Assembly: GCA_900545885.1 (NCBI GenBank)
Contig: URAF01000001.1
Location: 62,001-126,000, forward strand
Length of the DNA stretch: 64,000 nt
Direction: 5' to 3'
DNA from: an uncultured Eubacteriales bacterium
GTDB taxonomy: Bacteria > Bacillota > Clostridia > Christensenellales > CAG-917
In this document: piece by piece, positions 25,233 to 33,833 of the stretch
Layout of the letters: each line of letters starts with the position of its first letter
Position numbering within the stretch: position 1 is the stretch's first letter
Program-made: the position numbers and the translations under genes
Notes under the pieces: generated by a model
What the model saw: only the letters and a program-made list of their open reading frames with translations
Database searches by the model: none
Told to the model about the DNA's origin: nothing

Positions 25233-27239
25233 TTAGCTGTCGAGAGTTACCCGAACTATTTTTTCGGCAAAATCACGGAAAAGTTCGGGCGCAAAACGGT
25301 GCTCGAAGAAATCGGTAACGAATGCTTTTTCGTCTTCGGGAAGTTCTTTTGCGGCTTTCAGTACGTCGGGCGTAAGCGGCAATCCGAGCGCAGGTGTTGA
25401 GGTTGAACCGCTCTGACGCGTTCCAAGAATATCGCCCGCTCCGCGCAATTCGAAATCGCGTTCGGCAACTTTGTTGCCGTCCGTGCACTCGACAACCGTT
25501 TTCAATCTTGTTGCGGCTTTTTCCGTGCAATGTTTCATATGCAGGAAGCAGTACGACTCCTCGCCTGTACGTCCCACTCTTCCGCGCAGCTGATGCAACG
25601 ACGCAAGCCCGAATCTGTCAGCCGCAAGCACGCACATAATACGGGCTTTTGTGTCCACTCCGACTTCGATTACGGAAGTTGCAACGAGAAGTTTTGTCTT
25701 GTTTTCGGCAAAATCGCGCATTACGCTTTCTTTTTCTTCGCCGCTCATTCTTCCGTGAACGATTTGCCACGGAATTCCGTCGAAAATGTGCGCGTATTCT
25801 TTTGCAAAACTGTCCACTGACAATGTTTCGAAACCTTCGCAGTCTTTTATGCTTGGACATACGATGAACGCCTGAATGCCTTTTCTGCATTCGTCCGCAA
25901 TGTAACTCAGCATATCGGGAAGTTTTGCGTCGGTGACAATTCGCGTCTGTATGTTCGTTGCGGCGTCTGCACGCTTTTCTATGCGGGACACGGAAATATC
26001 GTCGTAAAACGCTAGTGCGAGCGACCGCGGTATAGGTGTTGCGGTAAGCGTCAGTACGTCCTGCGCGCCGCGGTTTTGCAGTTCCGCTCTCTCGTTGACT
26101 CCGAACTTGTGCTGTTCGTCTATTACTGCAAGCGTAAGAATTTTGTATTCTATTTTTTTCGAAAGCAACGCTTGCGTTCCGAAAACAACTTTGACAGAGC
26201 CGTCCGCAAGTCCGTTTGCGACTTCGTCGTGTTCGTGTTTTGAAAGCGAAGCCGTGAGCAATGCGGCGCTGATGTCATTTTTTTCTGCGATAGCCGCAAA
26301 CTTGCGGAAGTGTTGTTCGGCAAGTATTTCGGTGGGTGCCATAACAGCGCACTGATAACCCGCTTTTGCCGCGGCAAAAGCGGCGAAAAACGCAACGACG
26401 GTTTTGCCCGACCCGACATCGCCGCTCACTATTCTTGACATGTTTTTGTCGGAAACGAGGTCACCTAAAATGCTTTCAAATGCTGTATATTGAGTGGATG
26501 TCGGCGTTATCGATAGTGAATTTTTGAATTCAAGTATTACATTTTTCGACAATTTATAGAATACTTTTCGCTCGCTATCACCTCTTTTCAGTGTATTTCG
26601 GTAGATTTTAATGCCAGTAGCAACGTCATAAGTCGCAAGTGCCGCAACTCCCTGCTCTGCTTCTTCGAGAGTGGCGGGAAAGTGAACTTTGCGGAGAGCA
26701 TCGGAGAGCGTGTGCCCTTTTTCGCCGTATTCTTCGCCGAACATTTCGAGTGCGTTTGCGACGAGTTTTGCAAACGTGGCTTGACCGATAAGACCGCGCA
26801 ACGGATATACGGTCATTATGCCGTCAAGGCGTTTTATTTTGTCGACGGGCTCGAAAACGGGGTTTACGACTGTCGTTTCCCCTTCTTGCAATTTGCCGAG
26901 AAAGCGGTATGTTTTTTCCTGGGAAAATGCGGTGCGGTAATACGGTTGATTGAAAAATACCGCCTTGAAAGTTCTGCCCTTTTCGTCTAGACAGTCCGAA
27001 AGCGTCACGACGAAACTTTTGGCTTTTCTGCCTTTGGGCTCCGTGACAGTTTGAACTTTTCCTTCGAATAAACAAAATTGCCCTGCTTCCGCATCGAGTG
27101 CGCGCATGGGCAATTTAAGGTCGATGTATTTCGACGGAAAGAAGAAAAGAAGTTGTTCGGGGGTGTCAATGCCGAGCGTGTGCAGTTTTTCTGCCGTGGC
27201 TTCCCCTATTCCTTTGACGGAACTCAGTTCTTTCATCAT
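25233..27239 (-). CDS. recG: ATP-dependent DNA helicase RecG
   Basis: A 668-residue RecG that remodels stalled forks and branched DNA. It has an N-terminal HhH-like part (LSSVKGIGEATAEKLHTLGI), a wedge OB domain (about 60-160), helicase Walker A SGDVGSGKTVVAFFAA, the DEQH box AVIDEQHKFGV, motif III TLTATPIPRSLAL, and motif VI HQLRGRVGRTGEESYC. The TRG region near the end is QSGSTSTPALGLPLTPDVL. The start overlaps the fakA-like stop (ATGATG). Length is normal. Confidence 0.98.
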   Translation of the reverse strand: MMKELSSVKGIGEATAEKLHTLGIDTPEQLLFFFPSKYIDLKLPMRALDAEAGQFCLFEGKVQTVTEPKGRKAKSFVVTLSDCLDEKGRTFKAVFFNQPYYRTAFSQEKTYRFLGKLQEGETTVVNPVFEPVDKIKRLDGIMTVYPLRGLIGQATFAKLVANALEMFGEEYGEKGHTLSDALRKVHFPATLEEAEQGVAALATYDVATGIKIYRNTLKRGDSERKVFYKLSKNVILEFKNSLSITPTSTQYTAFESILGDLVSDKNMSRIVSGDVGSGKTVVAFFAAFAAAKAGYQCAVMAPTEILAEQHFRKFAAIAEKNDISAALLTASLSKHEHDEVANGLADGSVKVVFGTQALLSKKIEYKILTLAVIDEQHKFGVNERAELQNRGAQDVLTLTATPIPRSLALAFYDDISVSRIEKRADAATNIQTRIVTDAKLPDMLSYIADECRKGIQAFIVCPSIKDCEGFETLSVDSFAKEYAHIFDGIPWQIVHGRMSGEEKESVMRDFAENKTKLLVATSVIEVGVDTKARIMCVLAADRFGLASLHQLRGRVGRTGEESYCFLHMKHCTEKAATRLKTVVECTDGNKVAERDFELRGAGDILGTRQSGSTSTPALGLPLTPDVLKAAKELPEDEKAFVTDFFEHRFAPELFRDFAEKIVRVTLDS

Positions 27240-28888
27240 TCTGCCGACAGAATGTAGTAATAGTGAGGCTGTCCGCCGAAATATGCCGCGACTTCGAGGT
27301 CGGGATACAATGCGGAAATTTTTTCGGCAAGGCGTTCGGCTTCGGCTTCTTCGATGTTTTCACCGTAATATAGCGTGAGCATTTCCGCGTCCTTGCAGAT
27401 TTTTTCGACGACGCTGAGTGTCGCTTCCTGCACAGAGGAACTCTTTGCGATTATCTGTTTGTCGCTGATACCGATGATGTCGCCCTCTTTGACGGAAAAG
27501 CCGTTCATTCTGGTAGAACGCACAGCGTGAGTGATTTCAGCGGTTTTGATGTCCTTGAACGCACCGCTCATTGCGGCGAAATTCTCTTCGGGGTCGGCAT
27601 CGGGCGAATATGCAAGTGCCGCAGAAATTCCTTCGGGCATACAGGTCGTCGGAACGACGAAGACGTTGACGTCGGCGAGTTCTTTTGCCTGTTGTGCCGC
27701 AAGTATGATGTTGGAGTTGTTGGGCAGGACGAACACGTTTTCGGCTTTTGCACCGTTGATTGCGTTCAGAATGTCGTAAACGCTCGGGTTCATCGTCTGA
27801 CCGCCTTCGATTGTGATGTCGACTTGCAGGTCTTTGAAGATTGCGGTCATTCCTTCGCCCGCACAGATGGAAATCATTGCAGAAGGTTTGAGAGGCTCTT
27901 TGGTTTCCTCTTTCTTCTCACCGACGAGTTTGCGGTGCTGTTCCATCATATTTTCGATTTTGATATTGTCGATTTCGCCCATTTTGAGCGCCGCTTTGAG
28001 CGCAAGGTCGGGCTGATTGGTGTGAACGTGTGTTTTGACGAGGTCAAGGTCGCCGATTACCAGTACACAGTCGCCTATCGTCATAAGATAGTCGCGGTAT
28101 TTGTCGACGTCGGATTCGGTGACAACGGATTTCAGGTGCGTGATGAAATATTCCGTGCAATACTGGAACGTTATGTTTTCGTAGTCGTTGTCGAGCGTTT
28201 CGAAGGATTTTACGTCGGATTGGTCGATTTTGACTTGCGACGCCGCTTTGTTTGTGTCAAGCACGCGGATTTCTGTGCCCGTAAGCACGGCGTACATACC
28301 TTCGAGTATTGTGACAAGACCTCTGCCGCCTGCGTCAACCACGCCTGCTTTTGCAAGGACGGGCAACATTTCGGGCGTGCGTTGCAGGATTGCTTCGCCA
28401 GCTTCTATTATCTGTTTGAAGAAATCTTCGAATTCGAGTCCGCGTTTTTTAGCAAGCGCGGTTGCCGATTCCGCTATAACCCTGATTACGGTGAGGATTG
28501 TGCCTTCTTTGGGTTTGGTAACCGCGCTGTACGCGATTTCCGTGCCTTTTTTGAGTGCGGCGGCAAAAAGTTTTGAGTCGACTGCCGTTTGTGTGTCAAG
28601 TACGACCGCAAATCCTTTGAAAATCTGTGAAAGTATAACACCGCTGTTTCCGCGTGCGCCTTTCAATGCGCCTTTGGAAAACGCGATTGCGATTTCTCCT
28701 ATGTCGTTCCCCGCTACCATTGCCGCCTCGCGCATTGCCGAGGTTATGGTAAGGGACATATTGGTGCCGGTGTCGCCGTCGGGCACGGGAAAGACGTTGA
28801 GTTCGTCGATTACAGGACGGTTAATCTCAAGCGCTTTCACTCCCCCTGCGAGCATCTGCCTGTATAAATTGCCATCTATCAGTTTCAT
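27236..28888 (-). CDS. fakA: FakA-like DhaL-domain kinase (YloV family)
   Basis: A 550-residue protein. The N-terminal DhaL-type kinase domain (about 1-200) shows LDGNLYRQML-like IDGNLYRQMLAGG, VFPVPDGDTGTNMSLT with nucleotide/Mg2+-binding Asps, and GARGNSGVILSQIFKGF. A linker with two conserved Cys-free domains follows, then a C-terminal DegV-like domain (FVLPNNSNIILAA). FakA phosphorylates fatty acids bound by FakB for entry into phospholipid synthesis. It sits between yloU and recG in the usual order. No fakB is visible in the window. Confidence 0.93.
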   Translation of the reverse strand: MKLIDGNLYRQMLAGGVKALEINRPVIDELNVFPVPDGDTGTNMSLTITSAMREAAMVAGNDIGEIAIAFSKGALKGARGNSGVILSQIFKGFAVVLDTQTAVDSKLFAAALKKGTEIAYSAVTKPKEGTILTVIRVIAESATALAKKRGLEFEDFFKQIIEAGEAILQRTPEMLPVLAKAGVVDAGGRGLVTILEGMYAVLTGTEIRVLDTNKAASQVKIDQSDVKSFETLDNDYENITFQYCTEYFITHLKSVVTESDVDKYRDYLMTIGDCVLVIGDLDLVKTHVHTNQPDLALKAALKMGEIDNIKIENMMEQHRKLVGEKKEETKEPLKPSAMISICAGEGMTAIFKDLQVDITIEGGQTMNPSVYDILNAINGAKAENVFVLPNNSNIILAAQQAKELADVNVFVVPTTCMPEGISAALAYSPDADPEENFAAMSGAFKDIKTAEITHAVRSTRMNGFSVKEGDIIGISDKQIIAKSSSVQEATLSVVEKICKDAEMLTLYYGENIEEAEAERLAEKISALYPDLEVAAYFGGQPHYYYILSAE

Positions 28889-28898
28889 TTTTTACCCA

Positions 28899-29249
28899 TC
28901 AAACTCTTATGCCGACTACGTTGATATGCACGATTTTGACGCGCATACCGGTAAAGCTCTCCAAAGCAAATTTGACCGTGTCGGCGATTGCCTTTTTTAC
29001 GGCTTCGATGTTCACGCCTACTTTCAAAATGACAAAAACCTCAACATAGATGAGGTTGTCGACTGTCGCGACTTTTATGCCTCTCCCGAGCTTTTGTTTG
29101 CCCCAGAGATTGCCGATATTGTCGCTGAATCGGCGCGAAACCATTTCAACTACGCCGTAACACTCGGATGCAACCTGACTTGCAACCGCCGAAACCGCTT
29201 CGTCCGAAATGGATATTTTGCCGAATTTGTTTGAAGTAGTGAGTGACAT
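28899..29249 (-). CDS. yloU: Asp23/Gls24 family envelope stress protein YloU
   Basis: A 116-residue Asp23-family protein (GKISISDEAVSAVASQVASECYGVVEM, VDNLIYVEVFVILKVGVNIEAVKKAIADTVK, VKIVHINVVGIRV). Family members are linked to cell-envelope homeostasis, and YloU is usually cotranscribed with the FakA-like YloV, as here with a 10-bp gap. It has its own promoter and is divergent from rpmB. Confidence 0.93.
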   Translation of the reverse strand: MSLTTSNKFGKISISDEAVSAVASQVASECYGVVEMVSRRFSDNIGNLWGKQKLGRGIKVATVDNLIYVEVFVILKVGVNIEAVKKAIADTVKFALESFTGMRVKIVHINVVGIRV

Positions 29250-29267
29250 ACGTTACCTTTCCCGAAG

Positions 29268-29296
29268 ATTTTACTATATGTAAAAAAAATTTGCAA
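29268..29296 (-). promoter_or_regulatory. Promoter of yloU-fakA-recG
   Basis: TTGCAA, 17-bp spacer, TAAAAT on the minus strand, about 20 nt before the yloU start. Confidence 0.72.
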
Positions 29297-29324
29297 CTAA
29301 ATGAATAATTTTAGGCTCAATCGG

Positions 29325-29353
29325 TTGCCAAAGGTTGCAAAATTTGATAATAT
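29325..29353 (+). promoter_or_regulatory. Promoter of rpmB
   Basis: TTGCCA, 17-bp spacer, TAATAT on the plus strand, divergent from the yloU promoter. The rpmB Shine-Dalgarno AGGAGG follows within 16 nt. Confidence 0.72.
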
Positions 29354-29379
29354 ATTCGCGTTATATAGGAGGTAGCAGT

Positions 29380-29571
29380 ATGTCCAGAGTTTGCAGCGTA
29401 TGCGGAAAAGGCAGAATGAGCGGCAATCAGGTCAGTCACTCGAACAGAAAAACCAGACGCAGTTGGGCGCCCAACGTCCAGAAAGTGAAGGTCAACACCC
29501 CCACCGGCGGCGTCAAAGAAGTGTACGTGTGCACCCGTTGCCTGCGTTCCAACAAAATTGACAGAGCGTAA
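29380..29571 (+). CDS. rpmB: 50S ribosomal protein L28
   Basis: A 63-residue L28 (MSRVCSVCGKGRMSGNQVSHSNRKTRRSW...). Two Cys pairs, CSVC and CTRC, mark the zinc-binding C+ form. The start at 29380 follows AGGAGG by 6 nt; the longer in-frame extension is not conserved in the family. It is divergent from yloU and convergent with spoVM, the usual Firmicutes arrangement. Confidence 0.97.
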   Translation: MSRVCSVCGKGRMSGNQVSHSNRKTRRSWAPNVQKVKVNTPTGGVKEVYVCTRCLRSNKIDRA

Positions 29572-29578
29572 TTGTTGA

Positions 29579-29686
29579 TTAACGAACATCACGCCCGTCG
29601 TCATCGACGGGCTTTTTCTTATTTCTTCTGAACAGTCTGAGGAAGGATTTAAGGAACTTTGGCGGATTGATGCAAATGATTTTCAT
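29579..29686 (-). CDS. spoVM: SpoVM-like sporulation membrane-anchor peptide
   Basis: A 35-residue peptide (MKIICINPPKFLKSFLRLFR + RNKKKPVDDDGRDVR). The first 25 residues match the SpoVM pattern: M-K, short beta-like start, P-P-K-F-L with the key Pro, then an amphipathic basic helix. B. subtilis SpoVM is 26 residues, and this one has a polar tail of about 10 more. Position between rpmB and rpe is exactly that of spoVM in Bacilli and Clostridia. GGAGGG precedes the ATG. SpoVM marks the convex forespore membrane and recruits SpoIVA to start the spore coat. Its 3' end runs through the rpmB terminator hairpin on the other strand. Confidence 0.85.
   Translation of the reverse strand: MKIICINPPKFLKSFLRLFRRNKKKPVDDDGRDVR
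29593..29617 (+). terminator. Terminator of rpmB, inside spoVM
   Basis: GCCCGTCG and CGACGGGC form a perfect 8-bp stem around TCAT, followed by five T on the plus strand only. On the opposite strand the same bases encode the C-terminal tail of SpoVM. Confidence 0.9.
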
Positions 29687-29707
29687 AATGCCCTCCGAGT
29701 TTTTGTA

Positions 29708-29735
29708 TATAGTATGAAAGCGCGCGTCAAATGGT
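29708..29735 (-). promoter_or_regulatory. Mother-cell sigma (sigma-E/K type) promoter candidate for spoVM
   Basis: CATACTATA on the minus strand fits the -10 of mother-cell sigma factors (CATAnnnTA for sigma-K, CATACnnT-like for sigma-E). An AC lies 17 nt upstream as a possible sigma-K -35. No sigma-A promoter is evident. Start of transcription would fall 15-20 nt before the Shine-Dalgarno site. Confidence 0.45.
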
Positions 29736-29795
29736 GATTTGAAATAATTTGAAATCCGTAAAAGTCAAAACTGAATGTTATCGAAGCTGAAATAC

Positions 29796-29825
29796 AAACA
29801 AAAACGCCGCATAACGCGGCGTTTT
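29796..29825 (-). terminator. Terminator at the end of the yicC-rpe operon
   Basis: AAAACGCCGC and GCGGCGTTTT pair around 5 nt, followed on the minus strand by TTTGTTTG. It lies 131 bp after the rpe stop; the space between holds no gene that I can support. Confidence 0.9.
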
Positions 29826-29956
29826 GATTTTTCGGTTGTTTTGCTTGTCGCTGTTTTATTGGCTTTCTCTTTACAAATGCTCTATGCCGACTGGCGTTTA
29901 CCAACGCAATTCGCAAAAGCCCGCATAGGTTTGTTCGCAATACAATTACAATTAAC

Positions 29957-30601
29957 TCAGATTTGCATTGCCTTGACGGCTTCCGACGGGTTTTCGGCTT
30001 TGAAAACTGAACTGCCCGCAACTACTATCGTTGCGCCTGCGTCTTTGCATTTCTGAATGTTCGAGGGTGAAACTCCGCCGTCGATTTCGATTTCGTAGTC
30101 GTAATCGTTGAGCTTTTTGAGTTCGAAACCGCGGCGCACCTTTTCAAGGCAATCTTCCTTGAAACTCTGTCCGCCGAAACCTGCCTGAACGGTCATTATG
30201 AGCAGCATATCGATTTTGTCAAGATAAGGCTCGACAATGGAGAAAGGCTGGTCGGCGTTGACGACAAGTCCGCATTTCACGCCTTTTGATTTGATTTCTT
30301 CAAGCGCGCCTTCAACGTCTTCGGACGCTTCGGGGTGGAACGTAACCCAATCCGCTCCTGCGTCGCAGAACTGCCCCACGTATTTTTCGGGACGGGTTAT
30401 CATAAGGTGCACGTCGAGTTGCTGGTCTGTGTATTTGCGAATGGATTTGACCATAGGCATTCCGAACGTGATATTCGGCACGTACACGCCGTCCATAACG
30501 TCGCAGTGTACCAGGTCTGCGCCCCATTCTTTCACCTTTTGTACGGCTTCCGCCATTTTGCCGAAATCTGCAGACAGAATCGACGGTGCAACTTTAATCA
30601 T
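29957..30601 (-). CDS. rpe: Ribulose-phosphate 3-epimerase
   Basis: A 214-residue TIM-barrel epimerase interconverting ribulose 5-phosphate and xylulose 5-phosphate. Motifs are IKVAPSILSADFGKM, VHCDVMDGVYVPNITFGMP, LDVHLMITRPEKYV, LIMTVQAGFGGQSF and IEIDGGVSPSNI. The start at 30601 follows AAGGAGG; the ATG lies inside the last codons of rsgA. It is the last gene of the long operon. Confidence 0.98.
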   Translation of the reverse strand: MIKVAPSILSADFGKMAEAVQKVKEWGADLVHCDVMDGVYVPNITFGMPMVKSIRKYTDQQLDVHLMITRPEKYVGQFCDAGADWVTFHPEASEDVEGALEEIKSKGVKCGLVVNADQPFSIVEPYLDKIDMLLIMTVQAGFGGQSFKEDCLEKVRRGFELKKLNDYDYEIEIDGGVSPSNIQKCKDAGATIVVAGSSVFKAENPSEAVKAMQI

Positions 30602-31451
30602 ACTTGTTTTTCCTCCTTTCATTCAGCTCGTTGAAAATTTGCTTGTATCTTTCGTACCTGCCGAACCCCACTCCTGCGCCCAGATGAGCTTTTACCGCGC
30701 AATCGGGTTCGTCGGTATGCGTACACGTATTAAATCGGCAATCCTTTCTGAACGCTTCCATATCGTCGAAATACAGCCGCAGTTCTTCGGGCGGAACGTC
30801 GACCGCGTCCAACATTGAAAATCCGCATGTATCGACAAAATAGGTATCGTCGCCGAGAGAAAGTATTTCCGTGCGGCGCGTCGTATGTTTGCCGCGTTTT
30901 ATTTTCTTTGTGAGTTCGCCGACGGCAAGAAGCGGGCTGTCCAGCACGGCGTTGATTATGGAACTTTTGCCGACTGCCGACTGCCCCGCAAAACAAGCCG
31001 TTTTTCCACGGATAAGACTTGCGAGCTTTTCCGTTCCTTCTCTTGTTTCCGCCGAGCATTTAACGCACTCGCAGACATTATTATACTCCGAAAGGTCGAT
31101 GTCCGCAATATCCGATTTGTTGGCGACGAGAACGGGTGTTATGCCTTCTTCGAGGCAGTTGACGATTACTTTGTCGACAAGCAGAAAATCGGGTTGCGGT
31201 TCGGGTGCCACGGCTATGAAACATACGTCTACGTTTGCGACATACGGACGTATCAAAGCGTTTTTGCGCGGATATACGCTTTCTATGACGTATGAGTCGC
31301 GGTCCTTTGCAACCTGAACTCTGTCGCCTACGAAAATTATTCCGTCGGCTTTCAGCTTTTTGCGCGCAAAACATACTTTCACGCCGTCCGACGTGTCGAC
31401 GAAAAATTTTGACGCTACCGCTTTTATCACTCTTCCGTCAAACGTTTTCAT
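30594..31451 (-). CDS. rsgA: Ribosome biogenesis GTPase RsgA
   Basis: A 285-residue circularly permuted GTPase. Order: OB fold (about 1-65), then G4 VLVANKSDI, G5, G1 FAGQSAVGKSSIINAVL, G2/G3 HTTRRTEIL with VDTCGFSML, and a C-terminal zinc region CRFNTCTHTDEPDCAVKAHL (Cys-x5-Cys-x-His-x5-Cys pattern). It tests 30S maturity. The start 31451 overlaps the rlmN stop by 14 nt. In Bacilli and many Clostridia prpC and prkC lie between rlmN and rsgA; here they are absent. Confidence 0.96.
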   Translation of the reverse strand: MKTFDGRVIKAVASKFFVDTSDGVKVCFARKKLKADGIIFVGDRVQVAKDRDSYVIESVYPRKNALIRPYVANVDVCFIAVAPEPQPDFLLVDKVIVNCLEEGITPVLVANKSDIADIDLSEYNNVCECVKCSAETREGTEKLASLIRGKTACFAGQSAVGKSSIINAVLDSPLLAVGELTKKIKRGKHTTRRTEILSLGDDTYFVDTCGFSMLDAVDVPPEELRLYFDDMEAFRKDCRFNTCTHTDEPDCAVKAHLGAGVGFGRYERYKQIFNELNERRKNKYD

Positions 31452-32589
31452 TGTCGCTCCGATTGCTTTCAGAATTGATTTGTTGTTTGTTTTCGGCAAT
31501 AACGCGTCTGCGCAGCTGTCCGCACGCGCCCTCTATGTCCTCGCCGAAACTGCGCCTGAGCGTTGCAGACGCGCCCATAATCTGCAACCTCGCAAGGAAC
31601 TTTTCCGCCGCAGTCTGCGCCGGTTGTTTAAGTCCTTTTTCCTTGACTTCGTTGAGCCTTATGAGATTGATATGCGCGGGAAAACCTTTTGTCAGCCTTA
31701 CAAGCTCTCTTGCGCACTCTTCGCTGTCGTTTTCTCCCGCAATCAGCGTATATTCAAATATTACCCTGCGCCCCGTTTTTTCAAAATAATATTTTGCCGC
31801 GGAAATAAGTTCGGGTATTCCGAATTTGCGGTTTACGGGCATAAGTTTGCTGCGTTTTTCGTCAAAAGGAGAATGCAGACTTATGGACAATGTAACTTTG
31901 TGTCCGCTGTCGGCAAATCTGCGTATTTTGTCGGCAAGCCCAGAGGTTGACAATGATATGTTGCGTTCGGAAATATTGATGCCGCCGGGCGCGGAAACTT
32001 CGTCCAGAAAACGCATAACGTTGTCGTAGTTGTCGAAAGGCTCGCCGCTTCCCATAAGCACTATGTTGGTGACGGCACGTTTTTTTGCCGTTCCGCCCGC
32101 ATAGGAGTTCATAGCGATAACTTCACCGAGAATTTCCTGTGCGGTGAGATTGCGGACAAGACCGTCTATGCCCGACGCGCAGAATGCGCAGCCCATACGA
32201 CAGCCGACCTGCGTAGATACGCAAACCGTATCGCCGTAGTTGTGCGGCATATAAACGCCTTCGATGAGATTGCCGTCCGTAAGCGCGAAAAGGAACTTTT
32301 TGCTGCCGTCTTTTGAGCAAAACACCTTGTCGATTTTAACGGGGTTTGCAACGAATTTTGCGGCAAGCTCGGCACGGAGTTGTTTTGACAGCGAAGTCAT
32401 TTGGTCGATGTCTTTTCCGTCGAAACAAAACGCGCGTATCTGTTTTGCCGTGTACGACGGCGCATCGGGAATGAGCGAGGCAATTTCGGCGACGCTCAGT
32501 CCGAGCAACGCCTGCGGCAACTCGTTTTTTGCCGCTTTTTCCGCATTTTGTACGTGCATATTTGCGTTTACACTGACATTGTCGCTCAT
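31438..32589 (-). CDS. rlmN: Dual-specificity RNA methyltransferase RlmN
   Basis: A 383-residue radical SAM enzyme that methylates A2503 of 23S rRNA and A37 of some tRNAs. The cluster motif is CRMGCAFCASGIDGLVRNL. Also visible are MGSGEPFDNYDNV (GEP motif), SISLHSP, and the late Cys in FGEDIEGACGQLRRR that forms the methyl-Cys intermediate. A short N-terminal extension (residues 1-28, Asn/Ala rich) precedes the RlmN accessory domain. The ATGA overlaps the rsmB stop. Confidence 0.97.
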   Translation of the reverse strand: MSDNVSVNANMHVQNAEKAAKNELPQALLGLSVAEIASLIPDAPSYTAKQIRAFCFDGKDIDQMTSLSKQLRAELAAKFVANPVKIDKVFCSKDGSKKFLFALTDGNLIEGVYMPHNYGDTVCVSTQVGCRMGCAFCASGIDGLVRNLTAQEILGEVIAMNSYAGGTAKKRAVTNIVLMGSGEPFDNYDNVMRFLDEVSAPGGINISERNISLSTSGLADKIRRFADSGHKVTLSISLHSPFDEKRSKLMPVNRKFGIPELISAAKYYFEKTGRRVIFEYTLIAGENDSEECARELVRLTKGFPAHINLIRLNEVKEKGLKQPAQTAAEKFLARLQIMGASATLRRSFGEDIEGACGQLRRRVIAENKQQINSESNRSDNENV

Positions 32590-33833
32590 TTTACGAACCT
32601 CGCAATGAAAAAGCCTTCCCACTCCCCGTGCGGCAGAATTCTGCATCTTCCGTCCTCACCGAGAAAATCTACTGACGAGTCGGGAGTAAGCCACAGTACG
32701 TCGCGCGCATAATCGGCGTTGTCGTCGTTCTCTTCCTTGAACAACGTGCAGGTAGAATATACCAACACTCCGCCTTTTTTAAGATACTTTGCGGCGTTTT
32801 CGAGGATTTTGCGTTGAGTTGCGGCAAGTTCGGGGATTTTTTCGTCGCCGCGTTGCAAGAACACGTCGGGGTGTTTGCGGAAAGTTCCGAAACAACTGCA
32901 CGGAACGTCGGCAAGCACGAAATCAAACTTGTTTTCCCATTCTTTTTTGAAAACCGTAGCGTCCGCGCACACGGGACGAACGTTTTCCACGTGCATACGC
33001 TTCGCGTATTTTTCTATGAGATTGACCCTGTGCGAGTGAAGTTCGCACGCAGTAATCACGGAGTCGGGACAAAGTTCCGCGGCATACACGGCTTTTCCGC
33101 CGGGTGCCGAACACAAATCGAGAATGGCGGCACCGTTGCGCGGTGCAAGCGCACGCACGGCTTGCACGGACGAAGGTGACTGATAGGTCAAAGCTCCTCC
33201 CGCAAAAAGGTGCTTTACGGTGTCGGAAACGCGAACGATAAGTCCGCCGACCTCACTTTCGGCATATTTTTCGCCGCGTGCGGAAAGTGCCGCACAGACT
33301 TTGGTTTTGTTTGTGATTTTGGTGTTTATCCTGACGTGAACGAAATCCGAAACGGGTTCTTCGAGAACTTTAAGCGTCGATTCTTTGCCGTACTGCGCAA
33401 CCATTCTGTCTACAAACCATTGCGGTTTGGAGAAATTGACGGATATGTAATTTTTGTCGTCGGGGGAAGGCAAAGAATACTGTTTTGCCGCAACTTTTTT
33501 GAGAACGGCGTTGACAAATCCCGCTACCCCGCCTTTACCCAGCATTTTAGCGGCTTCGACGCATTCGCTGACAATAGCGTAAGCGGGAACGTTGTCGAGG
33601 TTGAGAAGCGCGTAAACGCCCTCTTTCAGAAGAATATAAATGGTTTTCTGCGGTTGTTTTTGCAGGAGTTGCGAAAGGATATATTCGCATTTGACGTTCT
33701 CTTCGAGAACGCCGTACACGATTTTCTCCGTCATATCTGACGCGTCCAACTCGTCAAAAGCGCGGTCAACGTAAGTTTTTTCCGTAAAAACCTTGTCGAG
33801 TATTCTGCAAGCCGCCGCAAAATGGTGTTTCAT
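32586..33833 (-). CDS. rsmB: 16S rRNA m5C967 methyltransferase RsmB
   Basis: A 415-residue protein with an N-terminal NusB-like domain (about 1-130) and a C-terminal SAM methyltransferase. Motifs include ILDLCSAPGGKAVYAAEL, ADVPCSCFGTFRKHPD (Pro-Cys motif; SCFG rather than SGLG) and LVYSTCTLFKEEND with the catalytic Cys. It overlaps fmt by 4 nt at its start, in the standard fmt-rsmB-rlmN order. Confidence 0.96.
   Translation of the reverse strand: MKHHFAAACRILDKVFTEKTYVDRAFDELDASDMTEKIVYGVLEENVKCEYILSQLLQKQPQKTIYILLKEGVYALLNLDNVPAYAIVSECVEAAKMLGKGGVAGFVNAVLKKVAAKQYSLPSPDDKNYISVNFSKPQWFVDRMVAQYGKESTLKVLEEPVSDFVHVRINTKITNKTKVCAALSARGEKYAESEVGGLIVRVSDTVKHLFAGGALTYQSPSSVQAVRALAPRNGAAILDLCSAPGGKAVYAAELCPDSVITACELHSHRVNLIEKYAKRMHVENVRPVCADATVFKKEWENKFDFVLADVPCSCFGTFRKHPDVFLQRGDEKIPELAATQRKILENAAKYLKKGGVLVYSTCTLFKEENDDNADYARDVLWLTPDSSVDFLGEDGRCRILPHGEWEGFFIARFVK

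Noticed and set aside
29775..30056. 93-codon plus-strand frame with a hydrophobic stretch
   Set aside because: It begins before and reads through the operon terminator and into the antisense of rpe; no Shine-Dalgarno site.
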